The position numbers and the translations under genes were made by a program. This document shows positions 59,470 through 64,000 of a DNA stretch of 64,000 bases, one piece after another. Below the pieces are notes generated by a model. It ran no database searches and was not told the DNA's origin. It saw only the letters and a program-made list of their open reading frames with translations. Source of the stretch: Coemansia sp. RSA 487 (Eukaryota > Kickxellomycota > Kickxellomycetes > Kickxellales > Kickxellaceae). The stretch is from positions 1-64,000 of the forward strand of contig JANBRJ010000069.1 of assembly GCA_027577595.1 (NCBI GenBank), written 5' to 3'. The stretch's first letter is position 1. Every line of letters begins with the position of its first letter.

Positions 59470-60867
59470 TTAAATGTGCCGTGCCTCCTCCAACTCATGC
59501 CGGATTCTCTGCTCACTCGACAGCAGATAGTCGATATCGGCAACACGCCATTGGAAATCTGGCTGTTGTGTTGCGTCGCCATTGCTGCTGCTAGCTGCTG
59601 TGGTGGCGGCGGTTGTGGATTCAAGCGTCAGCATCAGATTGCGTGTGGCATCGTCATCGACAATAACCTTGCTTGTGTCCTTGTGTCTGTCATACTCGGT
59701 CGGCGTCTTGTGTCTGCCGATAAGCTGATATCTCATGTCGGCATTGAGCTCGACATCAACACGCACACGTACGGGCGCCTTGCCGCTTGCAACGTTCCAC
59801 ATGCCTGTGGCCCAGCTGCGCGCTTGTGACAACGCCGACGAGTCCGACGGCTGCTGCTGGTGGTTCTGCTGGTGGTGGTTTCCGGTGGAAGCATAGCTAG
59901 CGCCAAAGACGTTTGTGTACTGGTACTTTTGCCGCGCAAGCCCCGCACGCAGGACCGACATTGGCTTGGGCGCCGACACAGCAATCCCAGCATCCAGCAC
60001 CTCCTGCTGCTGCTGGTTCTGCTGCTGCTGCTGGTATCTGCAGGCATCGGCCGCTGCATATGCCTCGGCCGGCCCAGTCTCTGTGCGCAGCTGGTGGATC
60101 TGCGCGCTGTTGATGCGGCGCACCTGCAGATTCAGGTGCACATTATCCTCGCGCAGGCGACCCAGGTCGTTCTGGTAGCGCGCAAGGAGCGGCGCTGTGA
60201 ATATGTGCTCCAGGCCGCTGGACGCCTCAGCGTCGCCGGCAGACGCAGCAGTCAGCAGGCGAGCAATCTCCGGCAGTGCAGCAGTAGCGCCTGCACACAG
60301 GTCGTCGAGCGCACGCTGGCCAAGCGCGGAACGGGCTATGTGGAGGTTGAGTGTTTGTGCCAGGCCATGCCGCGTCGACAGCGGCAGACAACGCATGGCA
60401 GCCGACGCAAGGCACGATGCGTTTGTGCCGGTGTCGGTGGTCCCGTCGAGGTCATCCATTGGCGTGCGCTGACGTTGGGCACTTAGCAGCCAAGGGAATA
60501 CCTCCATATAGTATGTTGTAGGTGGGTACGACTCACAACGTGGGATTGGCGTGCCTTCATCATAAAGCGCAGGCCTGACAAAACCGTCAGGCAGTATGCG
60601 CGCCGACGTTACAAAGCGGCGCTTCTTGGTCGCACCTTTGGTGACAATAACAGGCGTGCCAGTGGACTTTACAGCGGGCGGCTGCTTCTTTTGACGGGTG
60701 TCATCTCCGGCCACCTTTGACGTGTCCGTCTTTTCTGTACTCAAAGAACGAATAGCAGCCAATGTTGTTGCACTGTGCCAGCCTCCTTTTGGCCGTTGTA
60801 AAACGCCACTTGTGAGAGAGCAACCACCAAGGCCACTCCGGGCAACTCCTGCTACTTTACAGAGCAT
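59470..60867 (-). CDS. mitochondrial Tim44/Mba1-like protein, copy 2
   Basis: Single exon of 465 residues from ATG 60867; an earlier in-frame GTG is ignored. The N-terminus, MLCKVAGVARSGLGGCSLTS and on to RSLSTEK, is a textbook mitochondrial presequence (basic, Ser/Leu-rich, no acids for over 40 residues). A Lys-rich region and YPPTTYYMEVFPWLLSAQ lead into the core shared with copy 1. The core is helical up to LARYQNDLGRLR and strand-rich from APVRVRVDVELNADM. The fold assignment to the Tim44/Mba1/MRPL45 group is tentative and by eye. Because this copy has the convincing targeting peptide, I take it as the functional, ancestral-like version and copy 1 as the altered one. C-terminal residues RHELEEARHI differ from copy 1. 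Confidence 0.7.
   Translation of the reverse strand: MLCKVAGVARSGLGGCSLTSGVLQRPKGGWHSATTLAAIRSLSTEKTDTSKVAGDDTRQKKQPPAVKSTGTPVIVTKGATKKRRFVTSARILPDGFVRPALYDEGTPIPRCESYPPTTYYMEVFPWLLSAQRQRTPMDDLDGTTDTGTNASCLASAAMRCLPLSTRHGLAQTLNLHIARSALGQRALDDLCAGATAALPEIARLLTAASAGDAEASSGLEHIFTAPLLARYQNDLGRLREDNVHLNLQVRRINSAQIHQLRTETGPAEAYAAADACRYQQQQQNQQQQEVLDAGIAVSAPKPMSVLRAGLARQKYQYTNVFGASYASTGNHHQQNHQQQPSDSSALSQARSWATGMWNVASGKAPVRVRVDVELNADMRYQLIGRHKTPTEYDRHKDTSKVIVDDDATRNLMLTLESTTAATTAASSSNGDATQQPDFQWRVADIDYLLSSEQRIRHELEEARHI
59507..60468 (-). repeat. 962-bp inverted repeat, right copy
   Basis: Reverse complement of 53347-54308 with about six differences, none an indel. The repeats are 5.2 kb apart and flank GUT1 and the decayed element. 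Confidence 0.9.
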
Positions 60868-62211
60868 GCTGACTACGGTTAGAGTATGAATAAAACAAAG
60901 GCGCACGATGGAAGGGAAAAAGAAGGCGTGAGATATGCTTTACTCTCAGGTGTCTACGAGAATGAGAATGAGTGATATCGAATCTAGAAGTAGGTTGAAC
61001 TGGGGGCGTAACTCGCACAGCTTTACTTTGGGTCAAAAAGTATGCTGGTATTAGAGCGGATATGTGGGTGTTGGATAGTGCAAATATGAAGTACGTGGAA
61101 GCTAGGCTGGTTGTCGCATCGCAGATAACAAGAAGCCTATTTTTACTTTGCTAAAACAAAAGTGGGTGAAAAAGAAAAAAGTGCAAGAATACGCAAAGAT
61201 GATGAAACCAAGGCTCGCGGCGTTTGGGTTTTATATGAAAATGCACTTTCAGGTGGAAAATAAAATCACTTTTTAAAATAAAGGCTTCATCTGTGCAGCA
61301 CCAACCACTGCATCAAGCCCTTTTAAGCGCGGTGAACGGAAACAGGGGGCTCTGTTTGATCATCAAAGGGGGGAGAGGATGGGGGGTTTATCAATCAAGT
61401 CACAACTCCACCTGCGTTGTGTGCGCGCATCTCATACGTTGAACGGCCAGCGAATGACGCCTCTGCATTACATCATATCGCAGCATAAGAGCGCCTCCTC
61501 CTCTTATTGGCCAGCATGTTTCATATATTTTTTTCATCCACGCTTGGGAATCCCAAGCAGTGTGCCACGTGCCTTTTGTTCTCCAAGTCTGGCCAATGAC
61601 TGCGCACTAGAGCCTCCGCGCCTTCGGCTCTCAGGCCTTGTGAGCCGTTGATTGTTGCTGCTTGAGCCGGCATGTTCGTGCATACTAATGTCTTTTATCG
61701 AGTTGCTCGCTCGCTAAACAAACATTTGTCTGCGTCCCAAACTGTGTTTGAGGGACGCCATCTTTTCAACAATAGAAAGAACGCTGCCATATACAGGTTG
61801 TCTCATTGGAATTAAAGGCCTTGAGAGTAAAACCATGCTAGATCCAATAGGGCATGCCCAAACATGGTAAGCGTGTGAAGATCCAAAAATTGGATGCAGA
61901 GAAAAACATACAAAAAGCAGTCTCACGCTTAAGGCATTGTCAGAGGATTTCACACTGAATGCTTGAGCGGAAAACAAAAATATAATGCATGTGACATTCG
62001 GGATAAACTAATGTATAGGCGTTTCCATTTTACCAGCCAAGTGACCTGTGCGTGTTACTGTCGTCATCTTCATGTATACACTTGGCACCTAGCTATAGAT
62101 AAAGTAAAACAGCACACCAAGGCTCAAACTAAAAGAACAAGAATGAACTGCTTTGTTGAATCAACATAGATTGAGACTAACCGTTAGGTGAAAAGAAGTA
62201 GCTTGGCCAAC
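60868..62211. other. intergenic
   Basis: Upstream of copy 2 and downstream of GET3. No gene, RNA or repeat recognised; G-rich run at 61369-61386. Confidence 0.5.
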
Positions 62212-63303
62212 CTACTTTGGAGGCTCAAACGGCTCAACAAGCAGCCGAGAAAAGTCCTTGAGCTTCTCGACACCACGGACCTCGTGTGTCAAAAGCGGCA
62301 AAAGTACAATATGGAAGTCTTCATATAGATCAAAGATTTGCTCCAGATACTTTTGCTGCATTTTGTGTCGGACGTTGCATTGGTCGCAGTTCGACTCCTT
62401 GGGTGGGAACAGCAGCTGGTTGACCACAATGTTGTGCGTGTCAATGTTGCCTGCAGTGAGCTCTTGCACAAGACGCTCGGTTTCGTAAAGAGACAGAAAC
62501 TCGGAGATGCACACGCAGACAAACGTGGTCTTGTCGGGGTCCTGGAACTGCTGGTTGACCTCATTGATTACTGTGCGCATGCTCTCCAGCTTGGCAAATA
62601 TGTCCTCGTGGTTTGCATTCATGCCCATCATCCCCGACATTTGCTGCATCATGGGTCCAAATCTTCCAGAAAGCTGTGACACCTTGGAAAGCGCCTTTTC
62701 GAGAACCGTTGGGAACGACAGAAAACGCAGAGTATGGCCCGTGGGTGCTGTGTCAAAGATGATCACAGAGTACTCCATCGACTTTACAAGCTTCATGACT
62801 TCGGCAAAGCCCATTGCCTCGTCTACGCCAGGGATAGCAAATGCAAGATCCTGCATTATCGAGTTCATTGCACTGTTGTCCGCACTCTCGATCATCTCCT
62901 GGATGCTGCTAGTCGGATCAATCTCCATACAGTACAAGTTCTTGAACCCGTTCACAAGCGTCGGGTTCTTGCTAAACTTCTGTCCAAAGGCGTCCGAAAG
63001 ATTGTGTGCTGGGTCTGTTGATATCAACAGAACGCTCTCGCGCGCCGCTGCCATCTGCACTGCAAGCGAGGAACTACAAAGAAAAGCAAAAAAGGACTTT
63101 CAAACATTAACAACAATCAACGACGTAAATTAAATTATAACCTGTAACTGCCGAAACGTGCAACAAAAGTAATAACAAGAAGCTTACCTGGTTGTTGTTT
63201 TGCCTACACCGCCCTTTCCTCCAACAAACACCCACTGTAATGATTTCTGGTCAATAACATTTTGAAGAGATGGAGTGAGTTGCTCGAATTCGTCGTCAGA
63301 CAT
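62212..63303 (-). CDS. GET3: GET3/ArsA-type ATPase for tail-anchored proteins
   Basis: Two exons: 63188-63303 and 62212-63073, with a 114-bp intron (GTAAGC donor, TAG acceptor) that falls inside the P-loop; 325 residues. Splicing gives the deviant Walker [19 protein letters not shown]. Switch I is [14 protein letters not shown] and switch [13 protein letters not shown]. The dimer zinc site CDQC is present, and the Met-rich helical region ([12 protein letters not shown]) forms the substrate groove. The protein binds tail-anchored membrane proteins in the cytosol and hands them to the Get1/Get2 receptor at the ER. The end, LVEPFEPPK, matches family length. The second exon alone begins at an internal Met and would lack the P-loop, so the spliced form is right. 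Confidence 0.96.
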
Positions 63304-64000
63304 CTTTATTTCAAAGCACAATGTTTTTTTTCCTCAAAATGCTTGTTGATTTCGAAAACTGCACGCAAATTAGTATTTATATAATGCAGACAAGAGTAAA
63401 ACGCTAGCAGAACATGATTTTTAAAAAAAAAAAAGTAGAAAAAAGAAGAGAAAAAAGAGACAATACTCTTGCTTGATCAACTTTCATCGATCCCACCAGC
63501 TTTCCGGTTTTGCCCGCTGCCACCCAAAAAAAATCTCTAGCAATTATCGCAAGACGTTGATCATGAATTTGATATTTGATCAACATATTGATAGTAAAAG
63601 CAGTAGCGTCATGCATTGCATTGCATTTATATCACCACCACACGTTATTGGTGTTTGACGGCTGATATTGCCCGCGTTCGTTCCGCTGTCACAGTAGGAT
63701 TTCGGCAAGTAAGAATGCATTTGCAGCAAAAATGAAATAAGAACGCCCAACCTCGGAATTGAACCAAGGCTTGTCTCCCCTTGTATGTGTGTAAATGAAG
63801 TGATCTCTACAAACGACACGCTGCTCAGAGCGTTCGGCAGCATGGCGGGCCAACCCATGTGACTATAAACGCGCCACATTAGCCAGTTCACATGCTGAGA
63901 GAATCCCTTCTTCTTTCATGTTTTCTCGTAGTAATTTACAATTAGGGCAGGGCTAGCACATAGTGCAAAATGCCTGCAGAGCCAAGAATAAGAGGGAGGG
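63304..64000. other. intergenic upstream of GET3
   Basis: Contains an A-rich run at 63421-63433 and the tRNA-like segment described separately. No ORF of interest. Confidence 0.5.
63744..63850 (-). tRNA. tRNA-like segment, possibly intron-bearing or decayed
   Basis: On the minus strand an exact B box (GGTTCAATTCC) sits in a perfect five-pair T arm, followed by GTTGGGC and a T-rich tail. The proposed 5' acceptor GCCCGCC pairs with it at six of seven positions including a wobble, and GCTG/CAGC makes a D stem. The anticodon stem pairs at four of five positions around a loop that would hold TGT (Thr) plus about 33 extra bases. The D loop is too long and positions 8 and 14 are not the usual T and A. 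It is either a pseudo-tRNA or a chance B box. Confidence 0.3.

Overview
This window is nuclear DNA from a fungus. Evidence: a division 2 (Chs3-like) chitin synthase, a Sec9-type SNAP-25, a SWI1-like ARID protein, TFIIA large subunit and a Lid2/KDM5 demethylase, with GT-AG introns of about 100-340 bp in a minority of genes. Most genes are single exons. The few introns, Ser/Gln-rich tracts and gene content fit an early-diverging filamentous lineage (I lean to Kickxellomycotina or relatives), but that placement is an inference.

Layout. 1-5.8 kb: a PA-TM-RING ubiquitin ligase, a tiny secreted cysteine peptide, and a gene-poor stretch holding decayed coding fragments. 5.8-13.4 kb: RRS1 (ribosome biogenesis), the ER chaperone BiP/Kar2 with an HDEL tail, an unknown acidic protein and a GH36/raffinose-synthase-like enzyme. 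13.4-22.5 kb: a large mitochondrial PPR-like protein, then an oxysterol-binding protein. 22.5-30.4 kb: the ARID/SWI1-like chromatin remodelling subunit, an acidic BED-finger protein and NIT1 amidase. 30.5-33.9 kb: two tandem MTH1-type Nudix hydrolases and Sec9. 34.4-38 kb: a small-gene area with an intact and a broken copy of a fungal tubby-C-like family. 38.1-45 kb: a four-exon KDM5 demethylase. 46-50.2 kb: TFIIA large subunit and chitin synthase. 53-61 kb: two inverted paralogues of a mitochondrial protein, sharing a 962-bp nearly identical core, flank glycerol kinase and a decayed transposon carrying a Fanzor/TnpB-like remnant. 62.2-63.3 kb: GET3.

The genes are mostly unrelated housekeeping functions (secretion: BiP, Sec9, OSBP, GET3, chitin synthase; chromatin and transcription: SWI1, KDM5, TFIIA; nucleotide and metabolite repair: two Nudix enzymes and NIT1). 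The unusual parts are the inverted, apparently gene-converted repeats around GUT1, the Fanzor-like fossil between 109-111 bp inverted repeats, the CX3C-X8-CX3C peptide, the Nudix paralogue lacking the MTH1 base-recognition Asp pair, and an apparent one-base offset in the KDM5 coding frame. Start codons were chosen as ATG; where a longer open frame began at GTG or TTG I moved the start to the first supported ATG.
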